A stretch of 64,000 nt of DNA, from the NCBI GenBank assembly GCA_921293015.1, contig OV121083.1:33038908-33102907 (forward strand). Direction: 5' to 3'. This stretch comes from Phorcus lineatus (taxonomy: Eukaryota > Mollusca > Gastropoda > Trochida > Trochidae). Made by a program: the position numbers and the translations under genes. Shown piece after piece: positions 50,401 to 62,400 of the stretch (positions within the stretch are counted from its first letter, which is position 1; every line of letters starts with the position of its first letter). The notes beneath the pieces are model-generated. The model made no database searches and was not told the origin of the DNA. It was given only the letters and a program-made list of their open reading frames with translations.

Positions 50401-53400
50401 GTTGTGGTTTTTTGCAATATGTGTAGGGGTGCTAGATCTATTGAATTTCCTCATGTTTTCATCTGTACCAGTCTCTCGATACTTACATACCTTCAATGTC
50501 TTTTGGTAATAATATTTTAGTAAATCAAATTTGTAATCAAATTGTGTACAATCAAATCAATTGAATTATGAAAATCAACTTGAAACATTTGACTAAAATG
50601 AAAGTGTTTCCCAGTCTGATTAAAATCGACTCTATTCCGAGGAATAAAAGTTTTTAAAATGACTCTCAGACTCTATCAAGGGGCTTTCCGTGCTGACACC
50701 AGTTTAGCGCAGACAAAACCCAGTCATTAGCGAACCAATCACATCATCGCATTTAAAATAAGGATAGCGGCGATCAAGGTTCACGAATGGTAAATCGGAG
50801 TTACCTGCCCTTAGCTATTGATATCGCCTCACGCATTGTGATTGATTAGCTGAGTTTACGTAAGAACATGCACTACAGTGGGCTGCGGTCAGACCGTTGT
50901 GGAGAGGATAGCCTAGACAGATAGTGTTCGAATCTCAGTAGAGTCAATATTTTGAAACTTTTACTCCTCAGAACACGGTCGATTTTAATTAGACTGAGTG
51001 TTTCCTCAATTTAACTCTCAAAGCATTTACATTTGCCATATACCTCATCATAACATTATTTCTGTTAATTGCTGATACCTGTTATTATGGGATTCCATTT
51101 TATTCATTGATACTTATTTTTTTCGAGTTGAATGTCTTTGCTTTGTACACATGGGATGACATCATTTCACTTGATCGTGATTATCATGTAATCAGTTCAC
51201 ATTCTGAATCTAATTGTCAAGGCACTAAAATAGAGAGAAGATATTTTGTGATTATAAATTAGTAAATGTGTGTTTCACTAAAATGAGGTTAAAGTTTGCA
51301 AAACTAAATAGAACTTAACGCTGTAAGTGATAAATTGTTATGTTCAACACTACAGCTATCATAAACTACAGTAAACCCCTTCTTTGATGGGCATTCTAGA
51401 AGTTGCCTTGATCAACTATGATGAAGGCAATATTCATAAAAATCGCCTCCATAATTTTTAAAGTAAACCAATTTTGAGGCCTATTTTTTCCCTCAGAAGG
51501 TCATCAGTAGATTTACTGATTTATAAAATTGCATCAAATCCTACAATTGTTGGTATGTCAAACAACATTCCACTGATTGCATAGTACTTTTAAACATCAT
51601 ATTTTATGATAGATGTCCTATAGATATGAATAAGGAATGAGAAAATGTTACCCTTCTATTGTTGTTGTTTACATGCATATGTATAATTATTTTGTTATTA
51701 TATTTATATATGGTTTACCTTGGACCAATCTATGATTATGTTTTTATTTGTCATTTTGTTGAAGCAAATGTTATTTCATTTGTAGGTGTCTATTGCTTAT
51801 GTGTTAATAATATATTGTTCCTGTGGTTTATATAACAAAATAAAATAATAAATACTATATATTATGTATGTGAAATTATGTATCTTAAGGCTTTAAACTT
51901 TGTTGTATTTTTTTTCAAAGTTTAAAAGATAATGCAGCTAAGTGCTCAAATGATACAATGTGTAATAATTATCATTGATTGCTTTAAACATGTCAACACA
52001 ATGATTTCGGTCATAGGTACTTGAAGCCATTGCAAGAGAGAAACTGAACTATGCGACACTACATTACAGGACACAAGTTCAGACCAGGCACAATAATAAA
52101 GACTGTAAATCTTTAGACACTATTTGGATTAACCGATATGCATCTTTGCATCACTTTCTGGAGTCAAGCTGAAATTTATTTTGTTCAGACATGTCTGATC
52201 TTAAGTACTTGAAAATCATACGTCTGACTTAGTCTGTCAGCAATTCCCTGAAATAAGATACAAGGATAAGTCCATAAGAAGACTTGAAAGTGCAGTGTTG
52301 AAAATGAGAAAATCTCAGTCTCCTTTTCGTCATGTTTACAAAAATTTATATCAATTGACCAAATTTCATTTCAGAGTATTCTTGTTAGACTAAGTTCTGT
52401 TCATGTAGGAATCAATCCAACATATTCTACTATTCCCTTGCTAAAGTCCCAAAGAAGGTATATTGTAATTTGTGGAAGCTAAAGACATAAGGACAATCAA
52501 AAGTCAAATTCTAAACTGACAGCTTGTATTACTGGGTTTGAACTGATCTGGTGTTATAGTGAAGATCTGAGTTGAATGAGATTGTCTAAAACTAAAGATG
52601 ACAGTGTATTTCTTGAGGGGAAAATGGACCTTTTGTTAGACAGTGCCAATTGAAGTGCTTGAGTATACCAGGCAATGAATCGGACAGAATGGTGAGATTA
52701 GAACAATAGTTCGTGTTATGATTCAAATTCTTCCTTGATAATGTAAAGTTTGTTTTGTTACTTCAAGTGCAATAATCTGTGGTTGTGATCAATTATCTTC
52801 TATGTTCAGTATTTGCCTTTCTCATATGTCATGTTTGTGATACTTTTATGTTTGTGGGTATGCTATTGATTATAGATATTAAACAGGTAATGTTTATTCA
52901 GAACAGTGAAACTTCTTTGTAATGTCGGCAGTATGTCAAAGAAATTTGTAGACTTTTTGTACATTATGCGTCCAGTCAAGACATCATGTTTATCTTCCAT
53001 AATAATTTGTGAAATGTAGTTGGATATCCAATATGTTCGCTATTAACGGTAACCTTTTATGAATAACAACACTGACCTCTATGGTTTGGGCAAGTCAAAG
53101 CTGAAAACCTGTAAGTTAATGAGACTAACTGTTGGAGGCCATTTATACCTTATGGAAAGAGTCTTACATGTTACCTTTCTACTTTGCTTATTTATCTTAT
53201 GAAATAATGACTGAAATCTATGAAGAGAAACTCTTATTAGACAATAACATGTGAGACTGAAGTCTGGCTGCAGGGGGTTGCTCTATACTGGTTTATGATT
53301 TGTGTAATGTGATGTAGAAATGTGTAGTGTTGGCACATGAGTGCCGTCTGATGTAAACTGCTGTAGTTGCTTGTTCACTTATGAGGGATAATATTGTTTT

Positions 53401-53420
53401 ATGCACTCAATAAATAAAAA
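47443..53420 (+). other. Probable long LMBRD2 3'UTR and downstream sequence
   Basis: No other gene is seen over 6 kb. Candidate polyadenylation signals are AATAAA-rich runs near 51838-51850 and at 53409-53418. The latter is followed by a GT-rich stretch, as expected for a used site. A 3'UTR of 4.4 or 6 kb is therefore possible, but shorter forms cannot be excluded. A 385-bp transposon derivative sits at 50612-50996. Confidence 0.45.
50612..50996. mobile_element. 385-bp MITE with 9-bp target duplication
   Basis: The inverted ends of about 50 bp begin CAGTCTGATTAAAATCGAC on the left and CAGTCTAATTAAAATCGAC on the right (complement). A perfect 9-bp duplication AGTGTTTCC flanks them (50603-50611 and 50997-51005). 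A 9-bp duplication points to the Mutator-like group. There is no transposase frame. Confidence 0.85.
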
Positions 53421-53558
53421 GAAACTAAGCTGGTGTTGTATATTCTGTGAGTCAGAAACAAATTGGTATAAATTACAGAAACAAGGCTGCTGACATGTTT
53501 GATGTTACAAAGGTGACACTGTACCTTTGTCACCTTTCTATGAAACTGGCTCCTTAGT

Positions 53559-53614
53559 AGTACAGTAGATAGCACTGCATTGCATACTTCAAGTCCTTAA
53601 AGAACCACAGAGTA
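53559..53614. repeat. 56-bp direct repeat, left copy flanking LINE
   Basis: Identical to 55664-55719 except for one base (GCATTGC here, GCGTTGC there). It directly abuts the 3' end of the LINE at 53615, so it behaves as one half of a target-site duplication. Confidence 0.9.
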
Positions 53615-55663
53615 ATAATAATAATAATGAGTATTTATAAAGCGCTATATCCATACACAAGGTGCATGCTCAAAGCGCATATACATGTTAGAATAAAGGG
53701 TAATGATGTGAAGTATTGGCATGAATAAAATCAAAGAGAAAAGTATGAGTTATAACATATGAATAAATATAGTACACAAAGATAATTCCGTCAGTGGGAA
53801 AAATCTAGGAATAATAGCTTGAAAAAAGATAAGTTTTGAGTTTTGATTTAAAAACAGTCAATGAAGGCGATATCTTGAGGACATGAGGAAGTTGATTCCA
53901 AAGTCGGGGAGCAGCATAACTGAATGATTTCTGTCCATAACTGGTATGATTAGAGTTTGGTATCTTGAGAAAGTTCAAATTCTGTGAACGAAGAGTTTTT
54001 GCAGGGATGTAGTCATTTAACATCTTTGAAAGGTATAGTGGTGCAGAATTATTTCGACATTTGTATGCCATGCAGAGGACTTTAAACTTGATTCTTGCTT
54101 CAATTGGAAGCCAGTGCAGATCCTTAAGTACAGGTGTTATGTGACATGATTTAGAAGTTCTAGTCACTATTCTTGCTGCAGTGTTCTGAACTTTCTGAAG
54201 TTTGTATAGTTGACGTTTACTGATTCCTATCAGCAAACTGTTACTATAATCAAGTCTAGAATGAACAAGCATTTGTACTAGTATTTTTGCAGCATCTCTT
54301 GTAATAAGATGACGTATTTGACCGATGCAACGGAGATGGTAATAACAAGTTTTACAAAGTTTATCTATTTGTGGTTCCATTGTTAGTTCTGAATCAATGA
54401 TGACGCCAAGGTTTTTAGCTTGGTCAGCGAAAGGAATTTCAGCACTTCCGACTTCAACAGAGCTAAACGGAATGTTACGCAAATTACGCTTAGTGCCTAT
54501 TAACAAAGCCTCTGTTTTCTCATCATTTAGCTTCAGTTTATTCAAAGACATCCAGGACTTGATATCAGATGTGCAATCAGTTGTTCGTCGCAAAGCTATT
54601 TGGACATTTTCTGGCTTGAAGCTGTCAATCAGTTGACTGTCATCAGCATAACATTGGTGTTGAATGTTATTATTCTCTATCACTCTACCAAGACTAGTAG
54701 TATAAAGCACAAACAGCACAGGGCCAAGGACGGATCCTTGAGGAACTCCACACGATAGTGAATAGTGTTTAGATTCAACCTGATTAATGACCACGGTTTG
54801 TGATCTATTTTTCAGATAAAACTCAATCCAGTCAAGCGCAACATTTGTTATACCCATCTCTAGCTGAAGTTTAGAGAGTAGCAGATTGTGATCCACTGTG
54901 TCAAATGCTGCCGAAAGATCTAAGAGTGTTAACGAAGCAATATTCCCATCATCCACTTGACTTCTCAATTCATTCATAACTCGCAGTAAAGCGGTTTCTG
55001 TACTGTGATTGTCACGGTAGGCAGATTGATTCTCATCCATAAGCCCATATTCTTTGAGATGATCTTTGAGTCTTATATTGACTGCCTTTTCGATGATTTT
55101 TGAGATAAATGAAACATTAGACACAGGTCTATAGCTACTTAGACTGTCAGGATCTAGGTCACTTTTCTTGAGAAGAGGTTTCACAATTGCAGATTTAAGG
55201 GAGTCTGGAAAAACTCCTGTAGATAAACTTAAATTCACCAAATTTGTAATGAAAGGAAGAAGTATATCTAAGTAATCTATCAACATATTTGTGGGAATAG
55301 GATCCAGAGAACAAGTTGTTTTCTTAGATGACCTAATAATCTTCTCAACTTCTTGTTGGGTTAAAGGTTCAAAATAGGAAAGTTCATTGCAAGTTAGTGC
55401 GTCAAAATTCGCACATTGACTTGACTCACTTGAAGTATTTTTCAGATCACGTTGAATGACTTTAATCTTAGTGTCAAAATATTCCGCAAAGTCATTGGCA
55501 AGAACTTCATCAGAATCGTGTACAGGATACCTAGCTTTGTCATTCTTACCAAGGAGTTGGTTTATGAATGTATATAACTTAGCCGAGTTACCTTGCGTTT
55601 CCAATATTTTATGATTACAATAGTCAGCTTTGGCATTCCTAATGACTTGACTGAGTTCAGTAG
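53615..55663 (-). mobile_element. 5'-truncated non-LTR retrotransposon
   Basis: The insertion runs from its 5' truncation at 55663 to its 3' end at 53615. The 3' end is an AGCGCTTTATAAATACTCATT tail with an ATT microsatellite, typical of Jockey-superfamily (CR1/L2/Rex-like) elements. The endonuclease half of ORF2 is absent. The reverse transcriptase is intact in frame. It is flanked by 56-bp direct repeats. A tail of the same kind is at 1012-1083. Confidence 0.93.
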
Positions 55664-55754
55664 AGTACAGTAGATAGCACTGCGTTGCATACTTCAAGTC
55701 CTTAAAGAACCACAGAGTATGGTAGCGTTTGTAATACATCATTTTTAAAGACAT
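53805..55754 (-). CDS. LINE ORF2 reverse transcriptase, truncated, open
   Basis: A 649-aa open frame. Reverse transcriptase motifs appear in order: SSYRPVSNVSFISKIIEK, NQSAYRDNHSTETALLR, LTLLDLSAAFDTVDHNLLL (catalytic Asp), LSCGVPQGSVLGPVLF, then CYADDSQL with the YADD active site, followed by KLKLNDEKTEALLIG and the C-terminal LHWLPIEARIKFKVL domain. This order is typical of CR1/L2-like elements. The element has lost its endonuclease. About the first 31 codons (55754-55664) are host flank and duplicated target sequence that happen to stay in frame, so the ATG at 55754 is not the element's own. It is probably not a host gene. Confidence 0.93.
   Translation of the reverse strand: MSLKMMYYKRYHTLWFFKDLKYATQCYLLYSTELSQVIRNAKADYCNHKILETQGNSAKLYTFINQLLGKNDKARYPVHDSDEVLANDFAEYFDTKIKVIQRDLKNTSSESSQCANFDALTCNELSYFEPLTQQEVEKIIRSSKKTTCSLDPIPTNMLIDYLDILLPFITNLVNLSLSTGVFPDSLKSAIVKPLLKKSDLDPDSLSSYRPVSNVSFISKIIEKAVNIRLKDHLKEYGLMDENQSAYRDNHSTETALLRVMNELRSQVDDGNIASLTLLDLSAAFDTVDHNLLLSKLQLEMGITNVALDWIEFYLKNRSQTVVINQVESKHYSLSCGVPQGSVLGPVLFVLYTTSLGRVIENNNIQHQCYADDSQLIDSFKPENVQIALRRTTDCTSDIKSWMSLNKLKLNDEKTEALLIGTKRNLRNIPFSSVEVGSAEIPFADQAKNLGVIIDSELTMEPQIDKLCKTCYYHLRCIGQIRHLITRDAAKILVQMLVHSRLDYSNSLLIGISKRQLYKLQKVQNTAARIVTRTSKSCHITPVLKDLHWLPIEARIKFKVLCMAYKCRNNSAPLYLSKMLNDYIPAKTLRSQNLNFLKIPNSNHTSYGQKSFSYAAPRLWNQLPHVLKISPSLTVFKSKLKTYLFSSYYS
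55664..55719. repeat. 56-bp direct repeat, right copy flanking LINE
   Basis: The partner of 53559-53614 with a single mismatch. It sits at the 5' truncation point of the LINE. The match stops at both insertion junctions. Confidence 0.9.
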
Positions 55755-56445
55755 AAGAATGTATCAATTGGTAGATACATCTTTCATCTACACTTTGGTA
55801 TAAGAGAATCAGTTTTTGTATCACGACAAGTCCAGTTAATTATGTTCCAAACACACCTACAATTAGTGCCATGTCATTAATCAGATTTCCCGGTCTTGCA
55901 TACTATGTCACCTCATTTAAATAATAATCTGCAATACCAATCAATTGCTAACAATTATCATAGTACTATTAATCATCGAGCACTGAAAATATATTTGTTC
56001 AAAATGCCAATATTCAGTTACCCCTCATTCTACAATACTTTCCCTACCTTCTTTGTTCCATCCTCTCCTTGTTTACCCTAAGTAAGGCAATTACGCCCAC
56101 ATGTAATTGTGTGTGATGATAAACTTGATCTATGTATATATACTAAGGAAACGCCTTTACCAATTAGTTCAATTTTTCAGCTTATGGGTTGAATGAGAAA
56201 GATTTTTCACAATATTCTTCATTGGTATCTGTGGACCTTTCATGATTGGTGCTTTTCAAGTACATCCAAATCAGCTTGTTGCACAAGGTTCAATGAGCAA
56301 GGGAATGAGAGTTCATTGTGTTTACTGTTTTCAAGGCTTTATTAGTACTAAATTCTAGTTCTAATTCTTAGTACTAACTCAAGTTCATTTTCAGATTATT
56401 TCATGTCAGATATACAACAATAAGCTGAGTACAAGTAACAAAATG
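55720..56445. other. Spacer between LINE and AGL 3' end
   Basis: No gene or defined repeat is seen. A short frame at 55896-56081 resembles nothing I know. Confidence 0.4.
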
Positions 56446-59400
56446 CTTTATTATTAATCTCTGGAACACGCACTTTAACAAGAACTCCATCAGGTAGTAC
56501 AACACAGCTAAACTTCAAACTCGGGGCCGCTGCTCACTTCACAACTACTTCCAACCGCTAACGTAGATAAGCTGATATGAAGACAAAGCTTCACCTCATG
56601 CATGATCAAAATGGTTTTGATTTTTTAAAATACAATATTTCTTTCCAAGTATATTTATAATTTTTTAATGATAAATTTATGGTGAGGGGGATTGAATCAA
56701 TATTTGATATTGGAATACTACAGGATTTCGGCCTAGTCTACAATCACAGATATGCTATGTTGATACCAACGTATTTTACCATTAAACTTCAAACAAATCC
56801 TTTTTCCTTGGTTTTGAAAAACCAGTAACACACAGAGGTCCATCCATACAAACATTCTAAATTCATTCACAACATAGATTTGACTCAAGAACTCAAAATT
56901 AATCAACTTAAAGCACTGGTGATATGATCGTTGTTTGTCTCATGCATAAAATAATAATCCCATTGCTGTTGTTTTTATGTGTTTGTGATTGTGTAAATGC
57001 TGTCAATTTTAAACCATAGACAAATAAATTGAATTAAGGACTTAGAAGACAAACATAATATGTATCAGATCTGACGACATGAGTTAATAACAGAATAGAT
57101 AAGTTTTTTTCTATACAAATGACTTCCACATCGTGTGACCATTTTCCAACCTTATATCACACAAATACCAGAGAAAATGTTTATATGCTTGTATGTACCA
57201 TTCCCGACAATTTGTTCATGTTGATACTATGATTTATCAACCAATAATACAGAATACACCGTACTACCAATATTCATATCAATAAATTTGATAATATGGA
57301 TCAATAACATTCACAAAAAAACTAAAATCACTCACATATGCCAAGTTTATATTTGTTTAAATGAGCAAGGAATATGATATAGAACTAGGAATATGATAAC
57401 AACCTAACTGGTAAATATTTGATAAGCTGCATAGCACCAACATAAGTATGTAAAACAATGTTTGGGGATTGCTGTAAGGTTGTTAGGTTGTGCCCTAGAT
57501 AAAGTATACATACACTAAGTAGGACCTGGATGTGAGGTATTGGAGTGAGCGAGGTGACAATGATTATCATTCTCCATGAGACAAACTCTACTAATACTGC
57601 ACCTGGTTTCTAAACAACTCTAGAACTGGAAATGATGTTTTCACTGACTACCAAATGCAAAGATGATGTTAAATGATTTGATAATTGGATTTCATGCCAT
57701 ATGATTGCAAGCTAACAAAATCTAACCAGTAAAATGGTTGAGTAAAATATAAAAGGTCAAAACTCCATGATGTTTTGGAAAGATTGCTTTGAATTAAGAA
57801 AAGCATTTGGACCAAGATCTTGGAATCTGGGCCCTGGAGACACTATGTGATATATAAACTAAGGCTAATACAGGGTCTCATTGATGTTTTTAAAAAACTA
57901 TTTTTGACCGTTTAATAAACTTGTTTAAAAGAAAAATTAACAAAATATACAATACAAACTTTGGCACAGAGGATGTTAAGTGTATATGTCCTTTCACAAT
58001 GATCCAAAGAATATCTCAGTTGAACAATGATTGTATAAAATCAATTTAAGAATTGTCAATTTCCGATTTTTACCAAATAGAGGAAATTACTTGTTATCTA
58101 CAAAAGAAAGGTTAATATAATTAACCAGTAATAAAAATATCACACCCATTTCTTTGCTGATTTAACTTCTTAATCTACTTTTACTTTTGAGTTCATAATC
58201 ATAAACAGTAAATTGTACAGCTAATTTTCCCAGACAGATTTTAGATATACAAAGTATTTGAAACATAATAATCTTAAAACTTTCATCACATCTCCAATAT
58301 ATATACAGATGGTTTTCTTCAATCATATTAAATGATTCCTGTATTGATATATCCTGAACAGTATTACTATCTTTCTCAGTTTCATCATATAATGGCAAAT
58401 GATCATACTTAAGTTAATGTAATCCTGCAAAGCATAGCAAGCAGTAAAGTAACACTAATTACTTTATATGTAAATTCCTGACCAAGCCAAAGTTGAATGA
58501 AGAAAATGCCTCAAATTTAAGTAACTTTGAAACTCTCATTCACTCAAAACAACAAGCATTCTCTCCTAACAGAGCCTACTTTAGTTACATCTTCCAACAT
58601 AACCTCTCTTAAAATGTGCCATATTTCTCTGCTCTATAAAAAACATCAAAGATATTTTCCATTTTCTCACCAATCAAAATCTCCATTCTTGTAAGCAATA
58701 TGTGCCTATCACAGATGTAAAGGAACTCTAGTCTTGCCAGTTACGAAAACATTAAATGCTCATTTTAAAAGATCTTCACCTATTGCACAACTTTATTTCA
58801 TTGCATCAACTACAGATCCTCAATTGTGGGCATGGGAAAATACTGACATGGGAACAGATGAAAGAGTTGACACGAGTGGAATGAACAACTAGTGCCGTTT
58901 GTTTAAACATCATTAATTCAACATGTCTTCTATTCTTTCTGACAGACAATGCAGCTACTTGCTGACACCCACACATCTCAATATGGTGGACTTGACAATG
59001 TGTTAGGCAGTAGCGCAGCATATGCAGAAGCCAAGTATCAAGTCAATTGCCTGAAGAAATTGATGCACTGACATTACTGTGTTCATTTGCTATACATGTC
59101 ATTACACTGACGATTTTCTTCTTATAATGTCTTAACTCGTTTAGATTTCAGACTACATATATCTTAAACATTTAGACATCTTTAAATAAGTTAATACAGT
59201 GAACATTAGTCACAATCACAATCAATGTTTTCTAATCATTCTGTGGTAGCAACATGAGGAACTAGTCAAGGGACACTTACAAGAAGAGAACACTTTTCTG
59301 AACTTTCATTGAGATCTAATGGGAGTTGTGAGAACCTTATCCCCATGGGGACCATCTCTAGGACCAACAATGTAACTATACTAGAGCATCACATTCCCAA

Positions 59401-59479
59401 CTGCTGAAGTGTGCGTGTATTGTATTCCTCCACACAATACAGCTGTCTGAACCAGTCTCTCTGCAGGACATCTACTAGA
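56446..59479 (-). other. AGL: Probable AGL 3'UTR
   Basis: Downstream of the AGL stop codon no other coding exon is seen for 3 kb on either strand. A minus-strand AATAAA lies at 56452-56447, so a 3'UTR of about 3 kb is plausible. Nearer signals cannot be excluded. Confidence 0.4.
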
Positions 59480-62400
59480 CTATGTGGCAGCCCCGTGAAG
59501 CTGCTCCAGATCGTACAGCACCTCCAGTACACATCCAACACTCCATGCCTGGGCACGGCAACTGTCCCGGCAGTACTGGAGGGGAACAAAGGATATGACT
59601 CTAATACAGATATTTTATGCAATGTAAACAAGGTTAAAATAATTTGGTCATACAGGGTTAAGGAAAATATGAAAGGCCCATGATTTCATGATTTCAATAT
59701 TTTAAAAGTGAAATCTTTATAAAATACTTGGTTGTGGGCATTGTAATTTAATTGAATTTCTAACCAAATTTCTAACCGAACCTTGTGTAAGTTACTAACA
59801 GTTTCTTTTCTACAAACCTTTTACACACAAAAGGTCAATTACTATAGGACTCATATGTCACGGGATGATTTTGTGAGGGACAATTATTGTCCAAAGACCA
59901 CTCACCGATCCTGCAGAGTTGGTGAGTTCAGGAAGTGACTGCCAGGCAGACTTCATCACCTCCTCGTAATGACTGCTCAGCGTCATCTCAACCTGGTTGA
60001 TCGTCTCTTGCAGCTTGCCCGGAGTTGTCTTCTCCTTGATGGAGGCAAAGTGCAGCTTGGCACGGAGAAAGAAGCCTATAGGCCACACCCACTCCTAGAG
60101 GATGACAGAGGTAACAACATCACAAGATATCTTCAACAATCATGTTATTACTCAAAATATCAATAATACCACCAATGAAGCAAACATGGGATGTATTGGA
60201 ACACTGACCGGTCCTTGGTGGTAGTTCCATCCCCGAGCAAGCTTGGTGTCCTCTGAGTCGTTAGCATTGTCATAGTCACCAGCATACGCCCAGTCCCTGC
60301 AGACAGAAACGCATGGTTTCAAGTGCCGCGATCATGGATCTTAGCAAGGTATTTGAGCGTGTACATATATATAGCATGTAGTTAAACAAAATTTTTTTAA
60401 ATGATTGACAAACTTTTAAAAAGATAGACTGACCGAGGGTCAAGTGTCTTCATGCCGAGTGGTCCAAGCAGCACGTCCCCTGCCAGGTCAAGAGCTGACA
60501 GAGCGTTGTCCACTGTAAACAGCTCTGGTGCCTGCAGTTGAACAGAAATACAGACATCCATTACCAAGCTATGGCACTTACTCAACAAATCTGTGAGTAC
60601 CTATATTAAGACTTAAACAAATTTAAAAAAAAAATTAAAATCCTTGAAATCTATCACAATTATCAATCTATAAGGAATATAAAAATATATTAAAATTGAA
60701 GAAATTCAGGAAGATTGCTATTATGTGGGAAATGCTAGAGATTCAGGTGACAATGCTTCTACGAGTGCAAAGTCAGTGTATATTGTAACCCATAGTGATA
60801 AACCAAATCAGAACAAGCTTGAAGTTAGGATTTGAAAGAATTAGTATAACTTACAACAACCATTGCAACAGCAAAGTTGGGCCTGAGCTGAAAGTCTGTC
60901 CAGAACTGGGTAGCAAGGTGAGAGTCCTTGTACATGGGGCGACGGTTGATCAGTTCAGGAGCCTTCTCACTCGGGTCCGGCGTCGCACTGATAAAGAACT
61001 CCTTCTCAAAGTTGTCCTTGATTTTCTCAGCCCAAGCCTTAAACGATATACTCACTTCTTTACCTGAAACAGATGAGATTACCTCAGTTACAACTACAAC
61101 AAGAGAAGTAGTCAGAACAGCTGACTCATATACGATTCATGCAAGGGTCACCAAGCTGACAGTAGAGTATAGTTTCAGATATACAATACAATGGGAAGAT
61201 ATGACAATTCCGCAGGTTTCTATTAAAATTTTAACAAATATGACTAGGTGAGATGAGGTGATGTGGGATTTAAAGTTGCTTTAAAGAGTATTTCACTTAT
61301 ATCATGGCTCATAGTAATATTGCAAGGAGTAAGCCTGCAACACCATTGTGGCTATGCATTGCAGTGAAACCTGCAAACATCGACCGGCACGAGCAAACCA
61401 TTGGTAGTATTGCGCTGAATTTCAGAGTAGCACTGTATCAAAACCTTACTGTGTGTAGAACAGTTCTATGCTGCAACCAAAGTAGCTGAGCAGGTTTCAA
61501 ACCATGGACTTCTTGATCTGAAGCCAAATTCACTAACCACTGTGCTATCCCACCCCTATGACGAACGAAGGAGAATTTAGATTTCAAAATGTTGAGCATG
61601 GTACATCTCTTTCTTAACAGGACACAAACTTTTGCCAAAATATATTAAAACATGGTGGTCAATTCATTAAAGATCTTACCCTCATGACTTTTCGTAATCT
61701 GATTTCAGTATTAGTAAGCAAGATTGAAGACAACAACGGGTCTCACCCTCATGGGAGACCATGACTCCGCTGTGAGGGTAGACCCCCTCCTTGTGCAGCC
61801 GGGCCAGCCAGCGTACAGCGGACATACTCAGACCCACCAGCTCCACAGCAGACCCATCTCTGCAGATCAACAACATCAAACATGAGCAGTCAGTCACAGG
61901 GCTCTCGCTCAAACCAAATATTCTTTCCATTCAGTAGTGTTACTTATCAGATCTTACGTTAATGATAATTAGGAAAAAAGATATCATAATATTCAGATAA
62001 TACTTTCTAATGCATTCCAAGCTCTCCAAGGACTTTTGTCATCAATATTTAACTGAAGATAGAAATAAGCAAAGTCTTTGTATTGATTCATCATACCTTT
62101 GGCCATTACTATGAAAAGAAGCGTCAAAAAGTGATATGCAACTTAAAAAAGAGAGCAGTGAGCATGTACCTTGGTGTGGCAGGTTTGCCCTTGTTGCCAG
62201 CCTTGAGAGAGCTGCCCATCTTGTCCATCCAGGTGCCGCAGTTGTGCTCGTTCCCCCCGTACACGAAGCCGGTGTCCCACCTGACGCCCACCTCCAGATC
62301 AAAGCCTGCACACCATCCTCACACTCTCACACTTTAGGTAACATGACTCTTTTACTCCGTTAAAAGGAAAGCCTTCAAATTTTGCTTTCTGGGTTGTGAA

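Noticed and set aside
50860..50960. tRNA gene suggested by a GTGTTCGAATCTC word
   Set aside because: It lies inside the 385-bp MITE, lacks a matching A box at proper distance and cannot fold into a full cloverleaf by eye.
59411..59683. Plus-strand 90-aa frame
   Set aside because: Antisense to the last AGL exon; the minus-strand frame matches AGL and splices in phase.
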